Shown: positions 28,066-37,469 of the stretch, in pieces
Layout: each line of letters starts with the position of its first letter
How positions within the stretch are numbered: the stretch's first letter is position 1
DNA from: Silicimonas sp.
GTDB taxonomy: Bacteria > Pseudomonadota > Alphaproteobacteria > Rhodobacterales > Rhodobacteraceae
Direction: 5' to 3'
Assembly (NCBI GenBank): GCA_022826205.1
Contig: JAJDVJ010000099.1
Span: 1 to 64,000 of the forward strand
DNA length: 64,000 nt
Made by a program: the position numbers and the translations under genes
The notes under the pieces: model-generated
What the model was told of the DNA's origin: nothing
Database searches by the model: none
The model's input: the letters and a program-made list of their open reading frames with translations, nothing else

Positions 28066-28787
28066 CAGCGCACCCTGCCCAGGAACGACTTGGTGGTCTC
28101 GCGCTTCAAGCCCGCAATGGCCGACATAGGATCGAGCTCGTTCGGGCAATAGGCTGTGCAGGACCCCATGGAGTGGCAGTTGTGGCATCCGCCTTTGCCA
28201 GAGACCGCGGCCAGGATGGCGTCGCGCCCTTCGTCCTTATCGTCATTCAGCAAGGTCCAGGCCCGCAGCAGCGCCGCGGGGCCAAGGTACTCCGGATTGC
28301 CCGCCACAGTATCGCAGGCCGCATAGCAAATCGAGCAGTTGATGCACTCGATCCCTGCACTTGCCTCGATCCGCGCTGCGCTTTTCTCATCCACCGGCGC
28401 AATGGGATGCTCTCGTGTCCGTCCGCCATGATGCATGCCTTCAGCCGCGACCCATTTGTCAAAAAACGGGTCCATATCCACTACGAGATCCTTTATTGTC
28501 GGCAAATTTCGCAAAGGCCCGATCGTTACGGCATTGCCGTCGAGCACTTTCGAGATATGCGTTCGACACGTCCAGCGGGGCACACCATTCACCATCATCG
28601 CGCAAGAACCGCACATGCCGACCCGACACGCATACCTGTAGCTCAGGGTGGGATCGGCACATTGCTGTATCCAGGACACGACGTCGAGCACGGTCTGGCT
28701 TTCGTGGGCAGGCACGTCGAACACCTGCTGCGCGTTCTTCGCGGCAGCCCCGCGCTCAATTGTCACCTTGAGGAACTTCGAGGTCAT
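28065..28787 (-). CDS. Succinate dehydrogenase/fumarate reductase-like iron-sulfur subunit
   Basis: Protein of 240 aa, SdhB/FrdB family, first gene of the operon. The N-terminal [2Fe-2S] domain has YRYACRVGMCGSCAMMVNG with a further Cys in VPRWTCRT. The C-terminal part has CINCSICYAACD and CHNCHSMGSCTAYCPNELDP for the [4Fe-4S] and [3Fe-4S] or [4Fe-4S] clusters. ATG 28787 gives MTSKFLKVTIERG; the longer frame to 28832 adds a Cys-rich stretch unlike the family. The 220 bp upstream, before the alcohol dehydrogenase stop at 29010, should hold the operon promoter. Confidence 0.9.
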   Translation of the reverse strand: MTSKFLKVTIERGAAAKNAQQVFDVPAHESQTVLDVVSWIQQCADPTLSYRYACRVGMCGSCAMMVNGVPRWTCRTHISKVLDGNAVTIGPLRNLPTIKDLVVDMDPFFDKWVAAEGMHHGGRTREHPIAPVDEKSAARIEASAGIECINCSICYAACDTVAGNPEYLGPAALLRAWTLLNDDKDEGRDAILAAVSGKGGCHNCHSMGSCTAYCPNELDPMSAIAGLKRETTKSFLGRVR

Positions 28788-29009
28788 TTCCGCCCAGGTC
28801 GTCCATGCACAGCAAGCATCGCAGCAGAGCATAATCTACAGGTCTGCTTGATGAACGCGAAAAATTCTTTATTTTTCCGTAAGCAACGGTTACACCTCGC
28901 GACTTGCCGAAGCACTGTCGAAGGCGTTGCGACGCTGGCCTGCAAGCATTTGGTCGCCAGACCGTGGAAGCGCCTATCGATCCCGCAACGTCGAGTGAAC
29001 GAGAGGCGC

Positions 29010-30044
29010 CTACCGCGTCAAGGCCGTGATCACGGCCGTGCCCGGCGGGGTTGGGCCGCTCATCGCCCTAAGTTCTGCACTGGCATCGGACAGCGCAACT
29101 TCCCGCGCAAGCATCGGGGCAATGTCCACATCGCCACGCTCAATCATCCCAAGCAGAGACGGGTATTTCCACGCCGGCATGCCGCGGGTGCCGAAAAACG
29201 AAAGCTGCTTGGTGTAGATCGCCCGCATGTTGACCCGCAGCATCCCGCTGCCCGAGGGCATGCCGACATGCACATGCCGGCCAAGGACTGCCAGACACTC
29301 GACCGACGCGTTGGTGGTCGCCTCGATCCCCAAGGCCTCGATCGAGACCTGCGCTCCGCCACCGGTGATCTCGCGGATCGCCTCGGCAGCGTCGGTCTCA
29401 GCAGCGTTTACGGCGGCATCCGCCCCATGCTTCCTCGCGTGCGCCAACTTCTCTTCGACCACATCGACGACGACCACTTGCGCGCCCAACATCTTTGCCA
29501 GGAGCAGGGTTGCCAATCCGATGCCGCCAGTGCCGTGAACCGCAACCCATTCGCCAGCCCTGACATTGGCGCGGTCCGTCAAGGCATGCCACGCCGTCGT
29601 AACCCGGCATCCAAGGCCCGCCGCAAGAGCAGGCGTCATCGTTTCAGGCAAATGAACGAGATTGTGATCAAATGGGGTGGCTACGTATTCGGCGTAAGCC
29701 CCCGGCCACCCGAATCCCGGAACAATCTGGTGCTCGCAGGTGTTGGACACGCCCGTCTGACAGGCTCGGCAACTGCCGCAGCCCAGAATGAAGGGAGCGA
29801 TGAGACGGTCGCCGATCCTGTGCATTGCGCGCGGGCCCGCCTCGACCACGGTGCCGCAATACTCATGGCCCAAAATCGAGCCGTTTTCGATCCGGGGATG
29901 TTTGCCCACCCATCCATGATAGTCGGATCGACAGACGCCACAGGCCGCCACCTCCAAGACCACACCATTGTCCGGGCAGGCAGGATCCGAAACCGTCTCG
30001 ATCGAGAGGTCTTCGTTGAAATTCCTGACCACGGCAGCACGCAT
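29010..30044 (-). CDS. Zinc-dependent medium-chain alcohol dehydrogenase (copy 2)
   Basis: Protein of 344 aa. Catalytic-zinc region CGVCRSDYHGW and LGHEYCGTV, structural-zinc cysteines CGSCRACQTGVSNTC, and nucleotide-binding HGTGGIGLAT are all present. It is the paralogue of the gene at 11248-12285; about two thirds of positions agree by eye, including the shared GCRVTTAWHALTDRA and VVEEKL segments. It lies upstream of, and in the same direction as, the Sdh-like operon, with 220 bp between, so co-transcription is possible but not implied. The substrate is unknown. Confidence 0.92.
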   Translation of the reverse strand: MRAAVVRNFNEDLSIETVSDPACPDNGVVLEVAACGVCRSDYHGWVGKHPRIENGSILGHEYCGTVVEAGPRAMHRIGDRLIAPFILGCGSCRACQTGVSNTCEHQIVPGFGWPGAYAEYVATPFDHNLVHLPETMTPALAAGLGCRVTTAWHALTDRANVRAGEWVAVHGTGGIGLATLLLAKMLGAQVVVVDVVEEKLAHARKHGADAAVNAAETDAAEAIREITGGGAQVSIEALGIEATTNASVECLAVLGRHVHVGMPSGSGMLRVNMRAIYTKQLSFFGTRGMPAWKYPSLLGMIERGDVDIAPMLAREVALSDASAELRAMSGPTPPGTAVITALTR

Positions 30045-30453
30045 AGCAACACCTGTGTTTCCAAAATCGGTCCGAGACCCAATCTGATCGCGCCGGCCAA
30101 CGGCCGCAATCGCTCTTATCGTGCAGGATGGGATCCTTCAGAGAACTCTTTCAAGACTATCAAGTTGATGCGCCGATGAACAGTGATGTTCCGGGCGACC
30201 ACGTACTCGTCCGTCAGTCTCCGAGTCTCCCAACTTTCGGCGTCCCTCTCCGATTGACTGCAACAGGGAGAGTCATTGCGGAACACTGGTCAGATCAACT
30301 GCTTGCCCTCCTCTTCCGGCCGATGCCATGGAAAATCGCAAACGCTGGAAACGTTCCGAATGACGGTGCCGTGCGTCAGTTCATTGGCCGTCCGGGCAAG
30401 GATCCCAAAGAGATGGCACAGCGCATTGCCTGGCCCACCCGCAGCCGACAGCA
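30045..30453. other. Spacer between alcohol dehydrogenase and tusA
   Basis: About 400 bp with no gene I can support. A plus-strand open frame (30128-30493, 121 codons) fills much of it and would overlap the end of tusA, but it shows no known motif, no clear ribosome site and an irregular composition, so I leave it uncalled. The promoter of the alcohol dehydrogenase gene should be at its left end. Confidence 0.4.
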
Positions 30454-30699
30454 TCAGGACTTCTCGTATCCTCCGGATTTTCGGATCGTGTAGATCTGGA
30501 GACCGCCTTGCTCTTCTGAGTTCAATACTTCGTGCCCTTGCTCCTTGCAGAAATGCGGCACGTCAACGGCGGCCGCCGGATCGTCCACGACCAGCCTAAG
30601 GATCGCTCCGGGCGCCATTGCGCGCAGGCGTTTCGCAGCCTTCAGCACTGGCAGCGGACACAAAAGCCCCAAGGCATCAAGTTCTTCGTCAAATTCCAT
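30454..30699 (-). CDS. TusA-family sulfur carrier protein
   Basis: Protein of 81 aa. The CPxP motif in LGLLCPLPVLKAAKRL holds the sulfur-carrying cysteine, and the fold ends with the usual HFCKEQGHEVL segment. TusA proteins relay persulfide sulfur, for tRNA thiolation or molybdenum cofactor assembly. ATG 30699 (MEFDEELDALG) is chosen over the long frame to 31146, which is antisense to ccdA. Divergent from ccdA with 114 bp between them, so it may be part of a sulfur or redox maintenance pair. Confidence 0.87.
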   Translation of the reverse strand: MEFDEELDALGLLCPLPVLKAAKRLRAMAPGAILRLVVDDPAAAVDVPHFCKEQGHEVLNSEEQGGLQIYTIRKSGGYEKS

Positions 30700-30813
30700 C
30701 GAAGCGAGCGGTACGCGGCATGTTTCAGCTTGTCCACCGAGTTGTGACCCACTGCGTCTGGGCAGAAGGGCTTGTTGTGCCTTATCTATCGGATTCGGAA
30801 CCAAAGGGCATCC

Positions 30814-31569
30814 ATGTTCGGCATTGACATCTTCGATCTGAGTCTCATGCCTGCCATGCTCGTAGCATTGGCAGCCGGTTTCTTGTCCTTTCTGAGCCCT
30901 TGCGTCCTGCCAATCGTCCCCCCCTACCTTGCCTACATGGGCGGGGTGTCCGTAACCGAGATGCAGGCAGCAAGTGACCAGGCCCCCCGTCGCGTGCGCA
31001 ATTCGGCCATCTTCTTCGTGCTCGGCCTCTCCACGGTATTTCTCTTCCTTGGCTTCACCGCCAGCGCCTTCGGGCGCTTTTTCCTGACCAACCAGGCCTG
31101 GTTTGTGACGATCGCGGGAATCGTGATCATGATGTTCGGAGCACACTTCATCGGGATCTTTCGCCTAAGTATCATGGATCGCGAGATGCGTGTTGACGCA
31201 GGAAACCGGGGCGGGTCAACATTTGGTGCCTATATTCTGGGACTGGCATTTGCCTTTGGCTGGACGCCCTGCATCGGCCCGATACTGGGCGCCATCCTGT
31301 CGTTGGCCGCAAGCGAGGCCGACGTGACGCGCGGTACAACGCTTCTCGCGTTCTATGCCGCCGGCCTTGGCATCCCGTTCCTACTTGTTGCGATGTTCTT
31401 CCCGAGACTGACCGGCTTCATGAACTGGATGCGCCGCAACATGGACAAGATCGAGCGGGTCACGGGCCTGCTCCTTTGGACCGTGGGCCTCTTGCTGCTC
31501 ACGGGACAATTCACCGATTTCAGCTGGTGGCTGAACGAAACCTTCCCGGTACTGCAGTCCTTTGGCTAG
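30814..31569 (+). CDS. ccdA: CcdA-type cytochrome c biogenesis / thiol-disulfide transporter
   Basis: Protein of 251 aa with six predicted membrane helices. The two conserved cysteines that carry electrons across the membrane are in FLSPCVLPIVPPY and FGWTPCIGPILGA. The protein moves reducing power from cytoplasmic thioredoxin to periplasmic thiol proteins, mainly for heme attachment to c-type cytochromes. ATG 30814 gives MFGIDIFDLSL; the longer frame from 30772 overlaps upstream sequence with no ribosome site. It has no DsbD-type periplasmic domains, which fits the short CcdA form. Confidence 0.93.
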   Translation: MFGIDIFDLSLMPAMLVALAAGFLSFLSPCVLPIVPPYLAYMGGVSVTEMQAASDQAPRRVRNSAIFFVLGLSTVFLFLGFTASAFGRFFLTNQAWFVTIAGIVIMMFGAHFIGIFRLSIMDREMRVDAGNRGGSTFGAYILGLAFAFGWTPCIGPILGAILSLAASEADVTRGTTLLAFYAAGLGIPFLLVAMFFPRLTGFMNWMRRNMDKIERVTGLLLWTVGLLLLTGQFTDFSWWLNETFPVLQSFG

Positions 31570-31726
31570 TGCCCGGCGATGACCTTGCGTCAAGGGTTCA
31601 ACGCAATTTCGCCAATTTGGGCATCGTGCAGCGGGCTCTCGCACGCGTGACGAAACGCGTTCAAGGGATGCTCAGCATGCATTCCGCGTACGACGCATTT
31701 CCGTGACTGCCATCGGCTGATGCATG

Positions 31727-33121
31727 TCACGACTTCGGGCCGATCATCTCCTCGGGCCTTACGATTTGGTCAAAGGTCGCCGCATCTACAAATCCCAGCC
31801 GGACGGCCTCTTCCTTAAGGGTCGTGCCATTCCTGTGCGCAGTCTTGGCAACCGTGGTGGCATTGTCATATCCAATTGTCGGGGCAAGCGCAGTCACCAG
31901 CATAAGGGATTCCCGCATCAACTGGTCAATTCTGGCTTCGTTGGCACGGATGCCAATGACGCAATTGTCCGCGAAAGCGGCGGCCGCATCCCCCAATAGC
32001 TGCATGGATTGCAGCACGTTGTAGGCGATCATGGGCTTGTAGACGTTGAGTTCGAAATGCCCCTGACTGCCCGCAAATCCCACGGCCGCGTCGTTGCCGA
32101 TCACGTGTGCCGCGACCTGCGTCATGGCTTCGCATTGGGTTGGATTGACCTTGCCCGGCATGATCGAGGATCCGGGCTCGTTTTCCGGCAGCAGCAGCTC
32201 GTAAAGCCCGCAGCGCGGCCCCGAACCTAGAAGCCGAATGTCGTTAGCCACCTTGAAGAGCGATGCGGCGGCGGCCTTCAACGCACCCGACATGGCGACC
32301 ATTGCGTCATGGGCCGCCAGCGCCTCGAACTTGTTTGGGGCCGTGACAAACGGAAGTCCCGTAATCCTAGCCATGTTGGCGGCCACCTCCTCGTCCCAGC
32401 CGGACCTCGTGTTGAGGCCGGTGCCTACAGCCGTCCCACCTTGCGCCAGTTCGTGGATGTCGCCCAACGCGGCTTGGATCCGTTCCATCGACTTGGCGAC
32501 CTGATGCGCATAGCCCGAGAATTCCTGCGAAAGCGTGAGCGGCGTTGCGTCCATCGTGTGCGTGCGCCCGATCTTGATGATTCCGTCGAACTCTCCGACC
32601 TTTGCGTCCAGGGCCGCGTGCAGCTTTTGCAGGCCCGGCAACAGGACATCCCGCGCCGTCACGGCCGTGGCCACATGCATGGCTGTCGGGAATGTGTCGT
32701 TCGAGGACTGGCCCATATTGCAATGATCGTTCGGGTGCACCGGATCCTTGGAACCGATCACGCCACCAAGGATCTCGATTGCCCTGTTCGAGATCACTTC
32801 GTTTGCGTTCATGTTCGACTGTGTGCCGGATCCGGTCTGCCAGACGACCAGCGGAAAGTGATCATCGTGCCTGCCCTCAACCACCTCGGAGGCTGCCAGG
32901 ATCAGTGCATCAGCCACCTTGGCGGGCAACTTGCCGGCAGACTTGTTGGCTTCGGCGCAGGCCTGCTTGATCACGCCGAGCGCGCGAACCACGGCGACCG
33001 GCTGCCTCTCCCATCCGATGGGGAAATTCATCAGGCTCCGCTGTGTCTGCGCCCCCCAGTAGCGGTCGGCGGGAACCTCAAGCGGGCCGAAGCTGTCTGT
33101 TTCTGTGCGTGTAGCTGTCAT
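31727..33121 (-). CDS. fumC: Class II fumarate hydratase
   Basis: Protein of 464 aa, the oxygen-stable, iron-free TCA-cycle fumarase. Diagnostic motifs: [67 protein letters not shown] and the superfamily signature [18 protein letters not shown] 33121 ([12 protein letters not shown]) is preferred to the longer frame from 33343. Its presence means the class I fumarase-like pair at 24000-25627 is not needed for the TCA cycle under oxic conditions. Confidence 0.96.
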   Translation of the reverse strand: MTATRTETDSFGPLEVPADRYWGAQTQRSLMNFPIGWERQPVAVVRALGVIKQACAEANKSAGKLPAKVADALILAASEVVEGRHDDHFPLVVWQTGSGTQSNMNANEVISNRAIEILGGVIGSKDPVHPNDHCNMGQSSNDTFPTAMHVATAVTARDVLLPGLQKLHAALDAKVGEFDGIIKIGRTHTMDATPLTLSQEFSGYAHQVAKSMERIQAALGDIHELAQGGTAVGTGLNTRSGWDEEVAANMARITGLPFVTAPNKFEALAAHDAMVAMSGALKAAAASLFKVANDIRLLGSGPRCGLYELLLPENEPGSSIMPGKVNPTQCEAMTQVAAHVIGNDAAVGFAGSQGHFELNVYKPMIAYNVLQSMQLLGDAAAAFADNCVIGIRANEARIDQLMRESLMLVTALAPTIGYDNATTVAKTAHRNGTTLKEEAVRLGFVDAATFDQIVRPEEMIGPKS

Positions 33122-33236
33122 GATCGGCCTTTCTGCCTGCGTAGACGCCGAATTCTTAACGACAAGGCGTGTGCGAGTAAATCGCGCTACCGTCAAGCCG
33201 GATGGTAAGCGCTGCAGGCGTGCCGGCGATTGGCGG

Positions 33237-33641
33237 TCATCTAGGCGCAATGCCTGTGGACGAAGTCGACGTCGGATCGGTCGCACCCGCCGAGCCCAGC
33301 AATTCATCAAGCATCCAGGAGATGTCCTCGATCTTCTCGGCAATCACATGGGTCACGCCACTCGACCGCTCGACGCGACCCGTCACCTTGAGCGCTCGCC
33401 CCGCAATCACTGCCCGGCGAAAACGCTCGTACATCTTGCGCCAGACAATGACGTTCGAGATGCCGGTTTCGTCTTCAAGCGTGATGAAGATCACGCCCTT
33501 CGCCGTGCCGGGGCGCTGCCGCACGATGACAAGACCCGCTACGGCAACGCGGGCACCGCTCGGCGGCAGGTCAAGCTGGTCATGCGGCAGGCAACTGGGC
33601 GGGCGGGGCCAGACCTGTATGGAGACATGTGGCTCAGTCAT
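33237..33641 (-). pseudogene. C-terminal remnant of error-prone DNA polymerase DnaE2 (ImuC)
   Basis: A 134-codon frame whose centre closely resembles the C-terminal OB-fold region of DnaE2: GARVAVAGLVIVRQRPGTAKG, FITLEDETGISNVIVW, YERFRRAVIAGRALKVTGRV and [11 protein letters not shown]. Full-length DnaE2 has about 1,000-1,100 residues, so the PHP and polymerase domains are absent and no imuA or imuB lies nearby. The frame itself is open from an ATG at 33641, so a short OB-fold protein could still be made, but a decayed translesion polymerase is the simpler reading. Confidence 0.82.
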
Positions 33642-33769
33642 ATGAACAAAAATAGAACTTTTGCTTCCTGATGCAATACCTGAAGTCGTTTGCACCGATC
33701 ATCAACAGAGGCGACCCAGGCATGCGCGACCTGAAAGAAGGGCTGGAACGGGGCTACGAAGCAGCATAA

Positions 33770-34123
<354 letters not shown>

Positions 34124-34172
34124 CCTCCGTCCAAACGACCACGGTCGAAGAGGCAAATCCAGATACAGAAAT

Positions 34173-34204
34173 GGCGGCGACACGGGAGGAGAAGTGCCGC
34201 CGCC
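34173..34204 (+). terminator. Hairpin after the ferredoxin gene
   Basis: GGCGGCGACAC and GTGCCGCCGCC can pair imperfectly across a GGGAGGAGAA loop about 50 bp after the ferredoxin stop. There is no U-run. It lies between convergent genes and could serve either strand. Confidence 0.3.
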
Positions 34205-34303
34205 ATCGCATTGGGCCCGCGAGGGCCGCCGGGCCTCCCCCCGATGACGACGCCTGGGAGGGAAAGAGCGCCGTCACCAGGCCGAAGGCCCGGAAGCAGA
34301 AAT

Positions 34304-34519
34304 TCACGTCTCCTGAGTGCCGTAGACCGACCGATAGGCGACTTCCCGAATCGTGCCACGCGCCAGGCCAAGGTCTTCAAGCTCGTGCGCGCTCAGCGCC
34401 TCCAGTTCCGCCAGCGTCTTGCGATACGCCCGATGCCTGGCAAAGCGTCCTGCAAGAGACTTGAGAAACACCCCAAAGTGGCCACTTGGCTGCATTTGTG
34501 CGAGAATCGTGTCACTCAT
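34304..34519 (-). CDS. DUF1127 small basic protein
   Basis: Protein of 71 aa. The C-terminal half shows the DUF1127 pattern (AYRKTLAELEALSAHELEDLGLARGTIREVA), a short helical, Arg/Leu-rich domain common in Rhodobacterales and Rhizobiales. Short DUF1127 proteins have been tied to phosphate and carbon metabolism and RNA turnover in Agrobacterium and Rhodobacter, but no role can be assigned here. ATG 34519 is preferred to the frame start at 34555 because the longer N-terminus (MVSCRKFVKGQI) is not family-like and AAAGGACAG lies before ATG 34519. Confidence 0.85.
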   Translation of the reverse strand: MSDTILAQMQPSGHFGVFLKSLAGRFARHRAYRKTLAELEALSAHELEDLGLARGTIREVAYRSVYGTQET

Positions 34520-34763
34520 GATCTGTCCTTTCACAAATTTCCGGCAACTCACCATGTGTTGCCGTCCACAAACATATTTCTATGCTGCACCTGCACAATG
34601 AATGTATCTGCAATGCGGCTATGCCAAAGGAACATGACTGCTGCATGCGCCGCCTTCCGCGAGGTCTCGGCAAACGCCACGCGTCTCGCGGGTGGTCGTT
34701 CAGCGCTTGCCCCGGCAGCCGAAGCGCGCAATCTACGCAGGGCATGGGAATGGGAGAATTCGC

Positions 34764-35837
34764 TTGGCTGTGAAACACGACGAGATCGTCGCACGGCTGA
34801 AATCGGTGCCGGTGCCCGGGGGCGGCGACCTGATGTCGCGGGATCTCGTGCGCGCACTCCGCATCGAAGGAGGTTCCGTGCGCTTCGTGATCGAAGCCGA
34901 GAGCCCCGAAGCCGCGCAGTCCCTGGAAGTTGCTCGAGCCGAGGCCGAGACGGCAGTGGCCGACGTGGACGGAGTGGAATCTGTCTCCGTCGTACTGACG
35001 GCACATGAGTCGCAGCCCCAAGTGGCTCCCCCGTCGCTCAAGGTCGGACGGCATCCTGATTCACGGCAGGCCACCCCGAACCCGGTTTCGGGCGTCGACA
35101 GAATCATTGCCATCGGATCTGGAAAGGGGGGTGTCGGAAAGTCGACGGTTGCGTCGAATCTTGCAGTTGCGTTGGCAAGCGAGGGCCGGCGCGTCGGGCT
35201 CCTCGATGCCGACATCTATGGGCCTTCCCAGCCCAAGATGATGGGTGTCATGAAGCGACCGTCCTCGCCGGACGGCAAGATCATAATCCCCCTCCAGTCC
35301 CATGGCGTCACGCTGATGTCGATCGGCTTCATGGTGGAGCCCTCAAAGGCCGTGGTCTGGAGGGGACCGATGCTGATGGGAGCGCTCCAGCAAATGCTCG
35401 GACAGGTGCAGTGGGGCAACCTGGACGTTCTGATCATAGACCTGCCGCCAGGCACGGGCGACGTGCAGCTAACGCTGTGCCAGCGGACAAAAGTCACTGG
35501 GTGCATAGTGGTTTCGACCCCGCAGGATGTCGCGTTGCTGGACGTGCGCAAGGCTATCGACATGTTTCGAACCCTGAAGGCCCCGGTCCTGGGACTGATA
35601 GAAAACATGTCAACCTATGTCTGCCCGAATTGCGGTCATGAGAACCATCTCTTCGGCCACGGTGGTGCCAAGGCCGAGGCCGAGGCGCTCGGCGTGCCGT
35701 TCCTAGGAGAAATTCCCCTTTCCCTGGATGTGCGCGTGTCAGGCGACGAAGGCACCCCGGTGGTGCTGAAGGGCGGACCGGTTGCCGAGGCCTATCTTCG
35801 CCTTGCACGACGAATGATCGGCGGGGGAATGGGGTGA
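34764..35837 (+). CDS. apbC: Mrp/ApbC-type iron-sulfur cluster carrier ATPase
   Basis: Protein of 357 aa. An N-terminal DUF59/MIP18-like domain (about 1-90) precedes a ParA/MinD-type ATPase with deviant Walker A GSGKGGVGKSTVASNLA, Walker B region VLIIDLPPGTGDVQLTL, and LLDADIYGPSQPKMMG. The CxxC in ENMSTYVCPNCGHENHLFG can bridge an Fe-S cluster between two monomers. The start is unclear: GGGAGAATTCGC favours TTG 34764, while GTG 34770 is 6 bp further on; the longer ATG frame from 34692 lacks a site. Probable role: delivery of [4Fe-4S] clusters to apoproteins. Confidence 0.92.
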   Translation: MAVKHDEIVARLKSVPVPGGGDLMSRDLVRALRIEGGSVRFVIEAESPEAAQSLEVARAEAETAVADVDGVESVSVVLTAHESQPQVAPPSLKVGRHPDSRQATPNPVSGVDRIIAIGSGKGGVGKSTVASNLAVALASEGRRVGLLDADIYGPSQPKMMGVMKRPSSPDGKIIIPLQSHGVTLMSIGFMVEPSKAVVWRGPMLMGALQQMLGQVQWGNLDVLIIDLPPGTGDVQLTLCQRTKVTGCIVVSTPQDVALLDVRKAIDMFRTLKAPVLGLIENMSTYVCPNCGHENHLFGHGGAKAEAEALGVPFLGEIPLSLDVRVSGDEGTPVVLKGGPVAEAYLRLARRMIGGGMG

Positions 35838-36158
35838 TCCTGCTCGATGGCTCCCGACGGTCAGATCTGGTTCGGCCTTCCATCGCAACCTCTGAATCCC
35901 AGGTGCCGCCTGCTGCAGTGAAACACCGTTTACCGATGCAGGCATTCCTGCCGATTTCCCGAACCTTTGCCCTTTTGCAGCGCATTACTTCTTGCCATAA
36001 GGTGCGCAAGGACCAGCCGGACCGCCTCGTTGCCGGGAAAACTGCCGATGCCGTATGCGCCGCGACGATCCGGCAGATTCGGCAGACGACGATTCGGGAC
36101 CCTTGATTTCCGGGGCATGGTCCGCACATTCGCAATCGCATCACGAGAGGAGAACGAC
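35838..36158. other. Spacer and probable promoter region of gap
   Basis: 320 bp without a supported gene between mrp/apbC and gap, same strand on both sides. The final bases (GAGAGGAG at 36144-36151) are the ribosome site for the TTG start of gap. No clear terminator hairpin with a U-run is seen. Confidence 0.4.
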
Positions 36159-37163
36159 TTGGCTGTAAGAGTGGCAATCAACGGATTTGGCCGTATCGGA
36201 CGCAACATCCTGCGCGCCGTCATTGAAAGCGAGCGAACCGACATCGAAGTCGTGGCTGTCAACGACTTGGGGCCGGTCGAAACCAACGCGCACCTGCTCA
36301 GGTATGATTCGGTGCATGGACGGTTTCCGGTCGAAGTCAAAGTCGGTGACTCCACGATAGACGTGGGCCGCGGTCCAATAACGGTCACGGCAATTCGCGA
36401 CCCTTCCGAGCTGCCATGGAAGCATGTCGACGTCGTGCTGGAGTGCACTGGCATATTCACTTCGAAGGAAAAGTGCGAGGCGCATCTGAAGAACGGATCG
36501 TCTCGTGTGCTTGTTTCGGCACCGGCAACGAACGTCGACAAGACAATCGTCTACGGGGTGAACCACGACTCGCTGACCTCGGACGACATCGTGGTTTCCA
36601 ATGCCTCCTGCACGACGAACTGCCTTTCACCAGTGGCCAAGGTCCTGAACGACTCGATCGGAATCTCCAAGGGCTTCATGACCACGATCCACTCCTATAC
36701 GGGCGATCAGCCGACGCTTGATACGATGCACAAGGACCTCTATCGGGCCAGGGCTGCCGCATTGAGCATGATCCCGACTTCGACTGGAGCGGCCAAGGCC
36801 GTCGGCCTTGTCCTGCCCGAGCTCAACGGCAAGCTCGACGGCGTCGCAATCCGGGTTCCGACACCCAATGTCTCTGTCGTCGACCTGGTTTTCGAGGCAT
36901 CGCGTGCCACGGACGCGGCCGAGGTGAATGACGTGGTCCGCGAGGCAGCCGACGGTGCATTGAAAGGCGTTCTCGGCTACACGGACGAGCCGCTGGTGTC
37001 TAACGACTTCAACCACGACCCGCATTCGTCGATCTTTCACATGGATCAGACCAAGGTCATCGACGGCAACATGGTGCGGATTCTCACCTGGTATGACAAC
37101 GAGTGGGGATTCTCGAACCGCATGTGCGACACCGCCGTTGCCATGGGTAAGCTGATCATGTGA
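36159..37163 (+). CDS. gap: Glyceraldehyde-3-phosphate dehydrogenase, type I
   Basis: Protein of 334 aa, glycolysis/gluconeogenesis. Starts (as TTG) [20 protein letters not shown]; the catalytic cysteine is in [12 protein letters not shown], and [30 protein letters not shown] and [12 protein letters not shown] are intact. The open frame extends to an ATG at 35967, but GAGAGGAGAACGAC places the ribosome site 6 bp before TTG 36159, giving the standard N-terminus. The acidic residue after VNDLG in the cofactor pocket (VVAVNDLG) is typical of NAD-linked or dual enzymes of this group; cofactor cannot be settled by eye. Confidence 0.95.
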   Translation: MAVRVAINGFGRIGRNILRAVIESERTDIEVVAVNDLGPVETNAHLLRYDSVHGRFPVEVKVGDSTIDVGRGPITVTAIRDPSELPWKHVDVVLECTGIFTSKEKCEAHLKNGSSRVLVSAPATNVDKTIVYGVNHDSLTSDDIVVSNASCTTNCLSPVAKVLNDSIGISKGFMTTIHSYTGDQPTLDTMHKDLYRARAAALSMIPTSTGAAKAVGLVLPELNGKLDGVAIRVPTPNVSVVDLVFEASRATDAAEVNDVVREAADGALKGVLGYTDEPLVSNDFNHDPHSSIFHMDQTKVIDGNMVRILTWYDNEWGFSNRMCDTAVAMGKLIM

Positions 37164-37469
37164 GTCGCCGAAGGGCCAGGAAACAGGATCGCAAGTCGTG
37201 AAACGTGCTTCCTGACCTGTCACGTCACCGGAAGCCGCGGCCCGTCCTGCACCATGACAAGCCAGAGACTTCAAACCCGGCAGTTCCAGCCCGGCACGCA
37301 ATTGTGGACGTCTGGGCGGCAACAGGCTATTTGGTGCAAACGCTTGCAGTGCCGCGCTCTTTGCAATTTTAGGATCGATTCCAAGCTGTCAGGTCGCGAA
37401 CCGCACCATCTCCATCGCTAGGGTCTGCAGCACACGCACGCCTCAATCGGGCTGCACAGGAGACATCTC
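37164..37469. other. Spacer between gap and ppk2
   Basis: 306 bp with no supported gene. CACAGGAGACATCTC just before 37470 is the ribosome site of ppk2. I see no strong hairpin or recognisable operator. Confidence 0.4.

Noticed and set aside
30128-30493. 121-codon plus frame between the dehydrogenase and tusA
   Set aside because: No motif, no ribosome site, overlaps the end of tusA, and composition is unlike the neighbours.
33671-33769. 32-codon frame upstream of the ferredoxin (MQYLKSFAPI...)
   Set aside because: Too short and without ribosome site or known family; possibly the tail of a lost gene, but not supportable.
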